A DNA stretch of 13,930 nt from UBA1359 sp035411265 (GTDB taxonomy: Bacteria > Patescibacteriota > Patescibacteriia > Patescibacteriales > Patescibacteriaceae): positions 1 to 13,930 of the forward strand of contig DAONSQ010000013.1 of the NCBI GenBank assembly GCA_035411265.1. Reading direction: 5' to 3'. The position numbers and the translations under genes were made by a program. The notes under the pieces are model-generated. The model did not search any database and was not told the DNA's origin. It worked only from the letters and a program-made list of their open reading frames with translations. Below are positions 7,268-13,849 of this stretch, piece by piece. How positions within the stretch are numbered: the first letter of the stretch is position 1; every line of letters starts with the position of its first letter.

Positions 7268-8280
7268 ATTTAAAAAAACGCTGGCGCTTGCTTGTCAGCC
7301 TCTTAGCAACTTTAGTCGCTATTGGTTTCTTCTGGCTTTGGGCCACCAATCGGCCGGTTAAAAATCCTAATGAACTAACCTATGGCCTAACTTTTTCACC
7401 ATTGGTTTTAAATGATATGGGCCTTGATTGGCGAGCTGCTTTTATTGCTATGCTTGACGAATTAAAGGTTAAGAAATTGCGCCTAGTTGCTTATTGGAAC
7501 GTTATTGAAGCTGAAAAAGACAAATATACTTTCAATGATATTGATTGGCAAATTGAAGAAGCGCAAAAACGCGATGCCAAAATAATTTTAGCGGTTGGCG
7601 GCCGTCTGCCACGCTGGCCAGAATGCCATTATCCTGATTGGGCTAAAAACCAAACTAAAGCTGAACGAGAGCAAGAATTACTTAACTATCTAGAACAAAC
7701 CATCAAGCGCTATGACAACAACCCCGCTATTGAAGCTTGGCAAATTGAAAATGAACCCTTTTTGTTCGGTTTTGGCGAATGTCCTAAATTAGATAAAAAA
7801 TTCCTCGATCAAGAAATTGCTTTAGCTAAAAAATTAACTCAAAAACCAATTATTATCACCGATAGCGGGGAGTTGAGCCTCTGGGTACCAGCTGCCAAGC
7901 GCGCGGATATTTTTGGCACTTCAATTTATCGCCACACTTACAGCCGTTTTCTAGACCATTATATTACTTATCCCTTTACTCCAAATTTCTTTAAGGCAAA
8001 AACCAAGCTAACTGAACTATTTGTCAAAACCAAACGCTTAATTGTTATCGAGCTTCAAGCTGAACCATGGGGCAAAGAAGCTTATTTTAAATTACCAGCC
8101 CCAGAAAGATCTAAAACTATGGATTTGGCTAAATTTAAAGAAAATATTGAGTTTAGTCGTCAAGCTGGCTTTGACACTTTCTATCTCTGGGGCATTGAAT
8201 GGTGGTATTGGGAAAAAGAAACTAATCATAATAATGGCTATTGGCAATACGCCCAAGAATTATTTGCTCAATCTCTATGA
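7258..8280 (+). CDS. Membrane-anchored TIM-barrel glycosidase (clan GH-A-like)
   Basis: 340 aa. An N-terminal basic stretch and one hydrophobic helix (about 10-29) suggest an anchored protein with its catalytic domain outside the cytoplasm. The rest looks like a (beta/alpha)8 glycosidase: KLRLVAYWNVIEAEKDKYTF resembles the GH42/GH5/GH39 group, WQIENEP carries the likely acid/base E166 after N165, and VIELQAEPW carries the likely nucleophile E265 (or E269). I cannot assign a CAZy family. Two cysteines (near CHYP and GECP) might form a disulfide, fitting an extracytoplasmic site. It overlaps the transporter gene by 10 bp and its TGA overlaps the kinase start (ATGA), so the three are translationally coupled. 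Confidence 0.8.
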   Translation: MAINLKKRWRLLVSLLATLVAIGFFWLWATNRPVKNPNELTYGLTFSPLVLNDMGLDWRAAFIAMLDELKVKKLRLVAYWNVIEAEKDKYTFNDIDWQIEEAQKRDAKIILAVGGRLPRWPECHYPDWAKNQTKAEREQELLNYLEQTIKRYDNNPAIEAWQIENEPFLFGFGECPKLDKKFLDQEIALAKKLTQKPIIITDSGELSLWVPAAKRADIFGTSIYRHTYSRFLDHYITYPFTPNFFKAKTKLTELFVKTKRLIVIELQAEPWGKEAYFKLPAPERSKTMDLAKFKENIEFSRQAGFDTFYLWGIEWWYWEKETNHNNGYWQYAQELFAQSL

Positions 8281-9140
8281 AAAAATCTCAACTTTTAGCC
8301 GGTATTGATGTTGGCGGCTCAAAAATCTTAGGGGTTCTTTATGACTCTAAGCAACAAAAAGTTTATGCTGCCAAGAAACAGCCAATTAACAAAACCTCAG
8401 CTGATGGTTTAATTAAACAGCTTCTAGCCGAAATCAATCGTCTTCAATTGGCTAGCCAAAAGCTGACTAATCAGAAAATCACCAAAATTGGCCTCGGCAT
8501 ACCCGGTTTAATTAAAAATGGTCAAATTATCAATTGCCCCAACTTACAAGTGCTTAACGGCTGTTTTTTGGCTAAAAAACTAGGTGCTCAAAGTGGCTTA
8601 GCTAAAGTTATTTTAGATAATGATTTAAATTGTTTTTTGCGGACCTATTTAAAAAAACACCCCAAATATCATAACGGCGCTTTAATTGTTATTGCTTTAG
8701 GAACCGGCATTGGGGGTTCAATTGCTTTAAATGGCCAAAATATCATTAGTCAGCCGGGGATTAGTAGTGAAATCGGTCATTCACTAGTAGATTTACAGAC
8801 TGGCCACGATTTAGAATACTATTACCATCAATTAATTGGCCAACCGGCTAGTCAAGTTTTTATTGCAGCTGAAACTGGTCAAAAAAAGGCACAAAATCAG
8901 ATTAACGACTTTACCAAAATTTTTACCTCAACTACTGCCAATTTGAACAATCTTTTTAATCCACGAGCTTTCATCTTAACCGGCGGGGTGGCGCGCTATT
9001 ATAAAAAATACCTACCTTTATTGAAACAATTAACAAAACAGGCTAGTTTTACAAAAAACCAACCTGTTTGGCACATTGGTCACGATCAAAAAGCCGCCGC
9101 CATTGGCGCTAGCTTATTAATTGAGACCTTTGATAATTAA
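8277..9140 (+). CDS. ROK-family sugar kinase (glucokinase-like)
   Basis: 287 aa, cytoplasmic. ROK kinases phosphorylate glucose, fructose, N-acetylhexosamines or similar using ATP. Visible motifs are the phosphate-binding GIDVGGSKI near the N-terminus, GLGIPGLI, the catalytic aspartate in DND (D116), LGTGIGGSIALNG, EIGH (E165, H168; sugar contact) and LTGGVA for adenosine binding. The zinc-binding CxCGxxGC motif that normally follows EIGH is missing: that stretch is SLVDLQTGHDLEYYY with no cysteine. So it belongs to a zinc-free branch or has lost this site. I took the ATG at 8277, overlapping the previous stop as ATGA; an upstream ATG at 8241 would add 12 atypical residues. It closes the sugar cassette and overlaps the convergent PBP gene by 24 bp. 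Confidence 0.9.
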   Translation: MKKSQLLAGIDVGGSKILGVLYDSKQQKVYAAKKQPINKTSADGLIKQLLAEINRLQLASQKLTNQKITKIGLGIPGLIKNGQIINCPNLQVLNGCFLAKKLGAQSGLAKVILDNDLNCFLRTYLKKHPKYHNGALIVIALGTGIGGSIALNGQNIISQPGISSEIGHSLVDLQTGHDLEYYYHQLIGQPASQVFIAAETGQKKAQNQINDFTKIFTSTTANLNNLFNPRAFILTGGVARYYKKYLPLLKQLTKQASFTKNQPVWHIGHDQKAAAIGASLLIETFDN

Positions 9141-12023
9141 GCTAAGATTAGAACTCTTTTTAAGCTGACCGGTCCATAGTTCCGTTTCAGCAAAAACAGT
9201 GTAATTACCATTACCTTCTTTAGGTTTAGGAAAAGAAAGGCTAGCTAGGCCATCACTATTTGGTTCAATAGCGGTGAGTAATTGTTTTTCACCGCCTTTA
9301 ACCGTGTAATAAACCTTGGTTTTGGCTGCCAATTGCGGCTGGCTAACTCTTAGTTGCAAATTAATCGGAAAATCAGTCGCCCGATAAGTTAGACCATCAG
9401 CTGGCGCTTGCCAAGCTAAAGACAATTCTTGACCGCTAGCCTGGCTATTAGCAATTGCTAATTCGAAAGTAAGTTCATGCTTGGAACAATTTTGCACGTC
9501 ATCACAAATTTCAACAGCTAATTTATGCTGGCCATTAGGCAAAAAGCCTACTTCTAAATCACTATCAAAGGAGCCGGTTGTGGTTTTAAACAATAAGCCG
9601 TTAAGATAAAACTTAGCCTCCTTAGCTCCACGCGGCGCGCTAGCCTTAACACGAACAGCTAAAATAGAGCTGGTTATCTTTTGTCCTGGAGTTGGACTAA
9701 CAATTGTCAAATCAGGTAAGTTTTCCGTAGTGTGAACATTATCACTTTCTGTAGGCGGTTCAGCCATATTAAATTTTTGGCGAGTCGCCCAATCTTTAAC
9801 ACCAGCCTCCCAAGCATTAAATTGTGGATCAGCGGCTGCATTTTTTGGCGCCTCACCACGAGGATCTTCCGGACTGATATAATATAAAATAGAGTGGCCT
9901 TGCCAATAACTATCTTCACGAATTGTTTCTGGTGGAGTGGAACTAGTTGCTAACAATCCAGAAACTTTATCAATTTTAATTTTAGTTGTAGTCGGAACAA
10001 CACCATCCAAAACCGCTTTGCCCGTCGTAATAGTTTCTGGCTTTTTAAAGGTTTCAATTGGCCCAGATAAAGCTCTCTTCATATAGGCATTCCAAATTGG
10101 TGCTGCCACCACGCTACCATCAGCACCTTTGCTCATTGATTTATTATTATTATTACCGACCCAAACACCTGTTACAACTGAAGGAGTATAACCAAGAGTC
10201 CAAGCATCTTTGTAGTCATTAGTGGTACCAGTTTTAGCCGCAGCTGGACGATCACCTAAGGTTAAATAATTTTTAGCACCAAAAACATAAGCTCGCTCAT
10301 TATTGTCACTCAAAATATCGTTGACCTGGCGAGCAATCTGCTGTTCCATGACTTTATTATGCTCAGACTTGGTTTCCTCTAAAACCTTGCCATCACTATC
10401 TTCAATTTTTAAAATATAGCGCGGTTTAACCATTTCACCATCACGAGCAAAAGCACTATAAGCAGCCACATGTTCCAAAAGTTTAACTTCCCCGCCACCC
10501 AAAACTAGCGATAAACCAAAACGACTCTTGTCAGTTAAAGTGGTATAGCCCAAATTCTTAGCCACAGCTAAAACATTATCTAATCCAGCCAAATAAAGCG
10601 CTTTAACTGCTGGAATATTTAATGATCCAGCTAAAGCCTTTTTCATGGTAACTGGGCCATTTTCTTTGCCATCATAATTACGCGGTTGATAAGGTTTGTC
10701 ACTATCCAAAGAAAAATTGGTCAAAACATCAAATAAAATAGTTCTTGGAGTATAACCTTTCATGAAAGCTGAGGCATAAACGATCGGCTTAAAAGAAGAA
10801 CCTGGTTGACGCGACCTTAAAGCTAAATTAACCTGACCATCAATTTCATCATTAAAATAATCCCGTGAACCAACCATAGCTAAAATATCGCCATTTTTAG
10901 CATCAATTGAAACCAAAGCGGCATTGGTGGCTTTAAAATTCTTTTCATTCTTATCAGCTTGAGCAGTTAAAACCTCTTCGGCAATCTTTTGTTTTTCCAA
11001 ATCAAGCGTGGAATAAATCTTGAGCCCGCCTTGTTCCATCATCTTCTCGCCATATTTTTCTGACATTTGGTTTTTAATTTCCAAAACAAAATGCGGCGCA
11101 ATCATATTGCCATTTTCCTCAACTGGCTTAAATTCAACTTTGAAATTCTTAGCTACCGCCGCTTCATCTTCGCTGATATACTTCTGTTCAACCATCAAAT
11201 CCAAGATATACTGTTGACGGCCAATTAAAATATCTTTATTAGCTCCATAAGGCGAGTAACGGCTTGGCGCTTGCGGCAGGGCCGCTAAAATAGCCGCTTC
11301 CGCTAAATTGACTTGGCTGACACTTTTGCCAAAATAACGCTGGCTGGCCGCTTCAACACCATAAGCATTGGAACCATAAGGAATTTCATTCAAATACATC
11401 CGTAAAACTTCATCTTTTTTAAACTTTTTCTCAATTCGATAAGCCAAAATCAACTCCTTAATTTTACGAGTATAGGTTTTTTCCGAAGTCAGTAAAGCAT
11501 TTTTAACAAATTGTTGCGTTAAAGTTGATCCGCCGGCATGACGACCTAAAAAAACATTAGTTACAACTGTGCGGAACATCGCCCATAAACTAAAACCGCC
11601 ATGATTATAAAAATCTTTATCTTCAATAGAAATTGTTGCTTGCTCAACATAATCGGGGATCTGTTCCAAGCTTACTAAAGTTCTTTTTTGATCGCCATGA
11701 ATTTCATAAAGAATAGTTTGACCGCTACGATCATAAATTTTAGTACTCTGAGCAATTTGTCGATCTAATAATTTATTAGGATCAGGTAGACCGCGTGATA
11801 AAATTAAGATAGCAATTCCACCGATTAAGAAAAAAATTCCAGCTATAGCCCCGCCCAATTTAGCAATTTTGCGCCAATCTATCCGGCGACCGCCAGGTGT
11901 TTGATGCTGCCATTGATGGCTTGGCTTTTTAGCTCGAACAATCATCGATGATTTATTGCCAAGCTGATTAAGCGAACGACGAGATAAAGTTGGCTTACGA
12001 ACAACAATTTTAGGTATAGGCAT
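9117..12023 (-). CDS. Class A penicillin-binding protein (bifunctional PBP1A type)
   Basis: 968 aa. It polymerises glycan strands and cross-links peptides at the outer face of the membrane. A basic cytoplasmic tail (1-56) leads to one membrane helix (about 57-76). The GT51 glycosyltransferase domain has EDKDFYNHGG (catalytic E134), GGSTLTQQFVKN (164-175), RKIKELILAYRIEK (186-199) and YLNEIPYG (210-217). The transpeptidase has SSFK (S409 nucleophile, K412), SLN (S467, N469) and KTGT (597-600). About 200 extra residues follow (roughly 770-966), looking like two beta-sandwich, Ig-like modules, the first opening with LTIVSPTPGQKI and holding a Cys pair (C840, C846). No second membrane helix is seen. 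It is a single-gene unit with its own promoter. Confidence 0.95.
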   Translation of the reverse strand: MPIPKIVVRKPTLSRRSLNQLGNKSSMIVRAKKPSHQWQHQTPGGRRIDWRKIAKLGGAIAGIFFLIGGIAILILSRGLPDPNKLLDRQIAQSTKIYDRSGQTILYEIHGDQKRTLVSLEQIPDYVEQATISIEDKDFYNHGGFSLWAMFRTVVTNVFLGRHAGGSTLTQQFVKNALLTSEKTYTRKIKELILAYRIEKKFKKDEVLRMYLNEIPYGSNAYGVEAASQRYFGKSVSQVNLAEAAILAALPQAPSRYSPYGANKDILIGRQQYILDLMVEQKYISEDEAAVAKNFKVEFKPVEENGNMIAPHFVLEIKNQMSEKYGEKMMEQGGLKIYSTLDLEKQKIAEEVLTAQADKNEKNFKATNAALVSIDAKNGDILAMVGSRDYFNDEIDGQVNLALRSRQPGSSFKPIVYASAFMKGYTPRTILFDVLTNFSLDSDKPYQPRNYDGKENGPVTMKKALAGSLNIPAVKALYLAGLDNVLAVAKNLGYTTLTDKSRFGLSLVLGGGEVKLLEHVAAYSAFARDGEMVKPRYILKIEDSDGKVLEETKSEHNKVMEQQIARQVNDILSDNNERAYVFGAKNYLTLGDRPAAAKTGTTNDYKDAWTLGYTPSVVTGVWVGNNNNKSMSKGADGSVVAAPIWNAYMKRALSGPIETFKKPETITTGKAVLDGVVPTTTKIKIDKVSGLLATSSTPPETIREDSYWQGHSILYYISPEDPRGEAPKNAAADPQFNAWEAGVKDWATRQKFNMAEPPTESDNVHTTENLPDLTIVSPTPGQKITSSILAVRVKASAPRGAKEAKFYLNGLLFKTTTGSFDSDLEVGFLPNGQHKLAVEICDDVQNCSKHELTFELAIANSQASGQELSLAWQAPADGLTYRATDFPINLQLRVSQPQLAAKTKVYYTVKGGEKQLLTAIEPNSDGLASLSFPKPKEGNGNYTVFAETELWTGQLKKSSNLSLIIKGLN

Positions 12024-12031
12024 AAAAAAGC

Positions 12032-12051
12032 TAATTATTTAAGAATAATTA
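12032..12051. repeat. 8-bp inverted repeat at the PBP transcription start
   Basis: TAATTATT (12032-12039) and AATAATTA (12044-12051) are exact reverse complements with a 4-base loop (TAAG). The repeat covers the start-site end of the -10 box and the first transcribed bases of the PBP gene. It is all A/T, so it could be chance in this AT-rich spacer. Confidence 0.35.
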
Positions 12052-12056
12052 TAGCA
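12048..12056 (-). promoter_or_regulatory. Extended -10 promoter for the PBP gene
   Basis: On the - strand the sequence is TGCTATAAT: a perfect TATAAT with the TGn extension, which can make up for a poor -35. At the right distance upstream only T-rich sequence is present and no good -35 hexamer. Transcription should start near 12041, about 18 nt before the ATG at 12023. No Shine-Dalgarno is seen. Confidence 0.6.
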
Positions 12057-12102
12057 AAAAACAATGATTAATAAAAATCAAATTATTAAATCGTTAGAAA
12101 TC

Positions 12103-12131
12103 TTGTTGCTTTTTTAGGCTTGTGTTATAAT
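12103..12131 (+). promoter_or_regulatory. Promoter of the pilin-like array
   Basis: -35 TTGTTG (12103-12108), 17-bp spacer, -10 TATAAT (12126-12131), and the bases before the -10 make a TGn extended -10 (TGTTATAAT). Transcription should start near 12138, giving a leader of about 34 nt. With a perfect extended -10 this is one of the strongest promoters in the window. Confidence 0.75.
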
Positions 12132-12140
12132 AAGCCTAAA
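12113..12140. promoter_or_regulatory. Putative operator dyad over the pilin promoter -10
   Basis: TTTAGGCTT (12113-12121) and AAGCCTAAA (12132-12140) are perfect 9-bp reverse complements separated by 10 bases that contain the whole -10 box. A dimeric regulator bound here would cover the -10 and start site, which fits a repressor. The spacing of the arm centres (19 bp) is close to two helical turns. No regulator gene is next to it, so the protein is unknown. Confidence 0.5.
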
Positions 12141-12160
12141 TTAACTTTTAAAACCTAGTT

Positions 12161-12165
12161 GGTGA
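12161..12165 (+). promoter_or_regulatory. Ribosome binding site of the first pilin gene
   Basis: GGTGA matches the 3' half of the full Shine-Dalgarno AAGGAGGTGA and lies 6 nt before the ATG at 12172. It stands out because most other genes here have no recognisable site. Confidence 0.5.
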
Positions 12166-12171
12166 AAAATT

Positions 12172-12558
12172 ATGAACCAATTTAAAAAATTTTTGTTCGG
12201 CTTTTTAGCTTTACAATGCTTAGCTTTTAGCCCCTTAGCTATTGCGCCAGTTCAAGCTCAGGTTAACCTATTCGACAACGAATCAGCAACTGCTTTTAAT
12301 AACACTGGCTTATCAAAAGAAGATCCTCGCACCATTATCGCCAATCTGATTAAGGTTGTCTTAGGCTTCTTGGGAACTATTGCTGTTCTTTTGGTTATCT
12401 ATTCCGGCTTCCTTTGGATGACTGCTGGCGGTAAACCAGATAATATTAAAAAAGCCAAAGATATCATGAGTGCTGCTGTGGTTGGTTTAATTATTATTTT
12501 GATTTCTTACGGTGTTACTTTGTTTGTTACTGAAACCTTAAGCAATACAATTAAATAG
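12172..12558 (+). CDS. T4SS/VirB2-like pilin, copy 1
   Basis: 128 aa. A signal peptide (about 1-29, ending PVQA before QV) is followed by a short polar segment and two membrane helices (about 60-83 and 100-121) joined by a small basic loop. The stretch YSGFLWMTAGGKPDNIKKAK is the mark of the CPR T4SS-pilin-like family, which has the same layout as VirB2/TrbC: signal peptide, two helices and a cytoplasmic loop. Such proteins are thought to sit in the membrane and could assemble into a filament or channel. It has its own strong promoter and a ribosome binding site. The segment before helix 1, GLSKEDPRTIIANLIKVVLG, closely matches copy 2, so these two are the closest pair. Confidence 0.82.
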   Translation: MNQFKKFLFGFLALQCLAFSPLAIAPVQAQVNLFDNESATAFNNTGLSKEDPRTIIANLIKVVLGFLGTIAVLLVIYSGFLWMTAGGKPDNIKKAKDIMSAAVVGLIIILISYGVTLFVTETLSNTIK

Positions 12559-12603
12559 TTTTAAGTTTCTAAAATTTTAATAATTAATAATTCACAAAGA
12601 ATT

Positions 12604-12996
12604 ATGAAAAAATTGTTTATCGGCCTAATGTCTTTAGTTTGGGCAGCCGGCCTAGTTTCTTTAATGCCAGCAATGGCTAATGCTCAGACTACCATGACTT
12701 CAAACGATTTATGGGGAAATGGCACTGAAAATTCTTATACCAATGCTGGTTTTTCTAACACCGACCCTCGTCAGACTGTTGCCAACATCATTAAAGTAGC
12801 TCTTGGATTTTTGGGTTCAATTGCTGTCGTTTTAGTGGTTATTGCTGGTTTCAAATGGATGACCGCTGGCGGTAATGAAGACAAGATTGCTGAATCTAAA
12901 AAATTAATGACTGCTGCTGCTGTTGGTTTAGTTATCATCTTACTAGCTTTTGCTATTACTAATTTTGTTATTAACTCTGTTATCGGAGCAATTTAA
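12604..12996 (+). CDS. T4SS/VirB2-like pilin, copy 2
   Basis: 130 aa. A signal peptide (about 1-27, ending MANA before QT) comes before a polar segment rich in Asn/Thr, then two membrane helices (about 65-84 and 102-123). The shared loop motif is AGFKWMTAGGNEDKIAESKK, and TDPRQTVANIIKVALGFLGS before and into helix 1 matches copy 1 nearly position for position. It follows copy 1 after 45 bp and is probably read from the same promoter; a strong terminator-like hairpin lies just after its stop. A small AT-only hairpin (12587-12605) covers its start codon. Copies 1 and 2 look like a recent duplication and are the best candidates for major subunits. Confidence 0.82.
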   Translation: MKKLFIGLMSLVWAAGLVSLMPAMANAQTTMTSNDLWGNGTENSYTNAGFSNTDPRQTVANIIKVALGFLGSIAVVLVVIAGFKWMTAGGNEDKIAESKKLMTAAAVGLVIILLAFAITNFVINSVIGAI

Positions 12997-13001
12997 CAAT
13001 C

Positions 13002-13034
13002 CAAAATCTGCCAAAACAATTTTGGCAGATTTTG
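13002..13034 (+). terminator. Strong hairpin terminator inside the pilin array
   Basis: CAAAATCTGCCAAAA (13002-13016) pairs perfectly over 15 bp with 13020-13034 around a 3-base loop (CAA). Its core TCTGCC/GGCAGA is followed by TTTTGT and preceded by AAAA, so it could end transcription from either side. It sits 5 bp after the stop of copy 2 and 47 bp before copy 3. No new promoter is evident before copy 3, so this is likely a partial terminator that lowers, but does not stop, expression of the later genes. Confidence 0.7.
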
Positions 13035-13068
13035 TCTCGACCTAATTTAATTGGACTGAGGCAAAATC
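13028..13068 (+). promoter_or_regulatory. Alternative hairpin competing with the terminator
   Basis: GATTTTGTCTC (13028-13038), whose first bases are part of the terminator 3' arm, can also pair with GAGGCAAAATC (13058-13068), with one G-U pair. CAAAATCT thus occurs twice as a direct repeat (13002-13009 and 13062-13069) on either side of one complementary copy. The two foldings exclude each other, the logic of an attenuator. No leader peptide or known ligand fold is visible. Confidence 0.35.
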
Positions 13069-13081
13069 TTAAACCTTTACC

Positions 13082-13447
13082 ATGAATAAATTGTTTCAAT
13101 TTATTAGACGCAGCTTTTATCTGTCTTTTTTAATTGTGCCTAATTTAGTTCAGGCTCAAAATTCAACTAATTTTGGCTTGGATACTACAGCCTCAACAGC
13201 TGGCCTTAAAAAGAGCGGTAGCTTATCGGCTCGAGTCGGCGAACTAATTGGCGTTATCCTTGGTTTTGTTGGCGTTATTTTTTTAATTCTAATTATTTAC
13301 GCTGGCATTACTATTATGACTGCTAATGGCAATAAAACTAAAGTCGAAGATGCCCGCAAAACTATTACCGGCGCAGTTACCGGTTTAATTGTTGTTTTAT
13401 CTGCCTATGCCATTACCGCTTTCATGGGCAGTTCCTTTGGTAAATAA
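13082..13447 (+). CDS. T4SS/VirB2-like pilin, copy 3 (divergent)
   Basis: 121 aa. The signal peptide is about 1-25 (ends LVQA before QN), with two membrane helices at about 55-77 and 96-115. The loop reads IYAGITIMTANGNKTKVEDARK: the family's W-MTAGG becomes I-MTANG, so the usual Trp is lost. A short polar segment (26-50) comes before helix 1. It is the most divergent of the four and may be a minor or specialised subunit. It follows the internal terminator and has no evident promoter or Shine-Dalgarno of its own. The gap to copy 4 is only 3 bp, so copies 3 and 4 are probably translated from one message. Confidence 0.78.
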   Translation: MNKLFQFIRRSFYLSFLIVPNLVQAQNSTNFGLDTTASTAGLKKSGSLSARVGELIGVILGFVGVIFLILIIYAGITIMTANGNKTKVEDARKTITGAVTGLIVVLSAYAITAFMGSSFGK

Positions 13448-13450
13448 TCT

Positions 13451-13849
13451 ATGCATAAGTTTTTAGCTATCTTTTATCTTTTGCTCTCAGTCTTAACCGT
13501 TCATTCAGTTAGTGCTGATGTTCAAAAAAATGAAAATGAATCAGCAGCTGATTATTTTTTTTCTGGCGCCCAAGAAGCTGGCGGTCCAATGGGTTATAAT
13601 ATCACCACAACTCAAGGTGAAAAATTAATTCTAGACAAAATAACCCTGATTATTAATATAATTTTAGGTTTATTAGGTATTGTTTTTTTAGGCCTAGCTA
13701 TTTACGGTGGTTTTCTCTGGATGACGGCTGGCGGCAAGATTGATCAAGTTAAACACTCCAAAGACTTACTAGCTCAAGCGGTAATTGGTTTAGTTGTTGT
13801 TTTATTAGCTTATGCCATTACCTTCTTTGTTGTGACCAAATTATTATGA
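13451..13849 (+). CDS. T4SS/VirB2-like pilin, copy 4
   Basis: 132 aa. The signal peptide is about 1-22 (ends SVSA before DV). An unusually long acidic and polar segment (23-60, with DYFFSGAQEAGGPMGYN) comes before two membrane helices (about 66-89 and 108-127). The loop YGGFLWMTAGGKIDQVKHSK keeps the full family motif. Unlike copies 1 and 2 it lacks the DPR segment before helix 1. Its TGA stop overlaps the next ATG (ATGA, 13846-13849), which ties it to a further gene that may encode another part of the same machine. Confidence 0.8.
   Translation: MHKFLAIFYLLLSVLTVHSVSADVQKNENESAADYFFSGAQEAGGPMGYNITTTQGEKLILDKITLIINIILGLLGIVFLGLAIYGGFLWMTAGGKIDQVKHSKDLLAQAVIGLVVVLLAYAITFFVVTKLL

Noticed and set aside
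8241..8276. Upstream ATG for the ROK kinase
   Set aside because: It would overlap the previous gene by 40 bp and add residues unlike the family; the ATGA overlap at 8277 is the usual coupling in this window.
387..13849. Possible UGA recoding (Gracilibacteria/SR1 code)
   Set aside because: Three clear genes end at TGA in ATGA overlaps with the next gene, and no conserved domain continues through a TGA.
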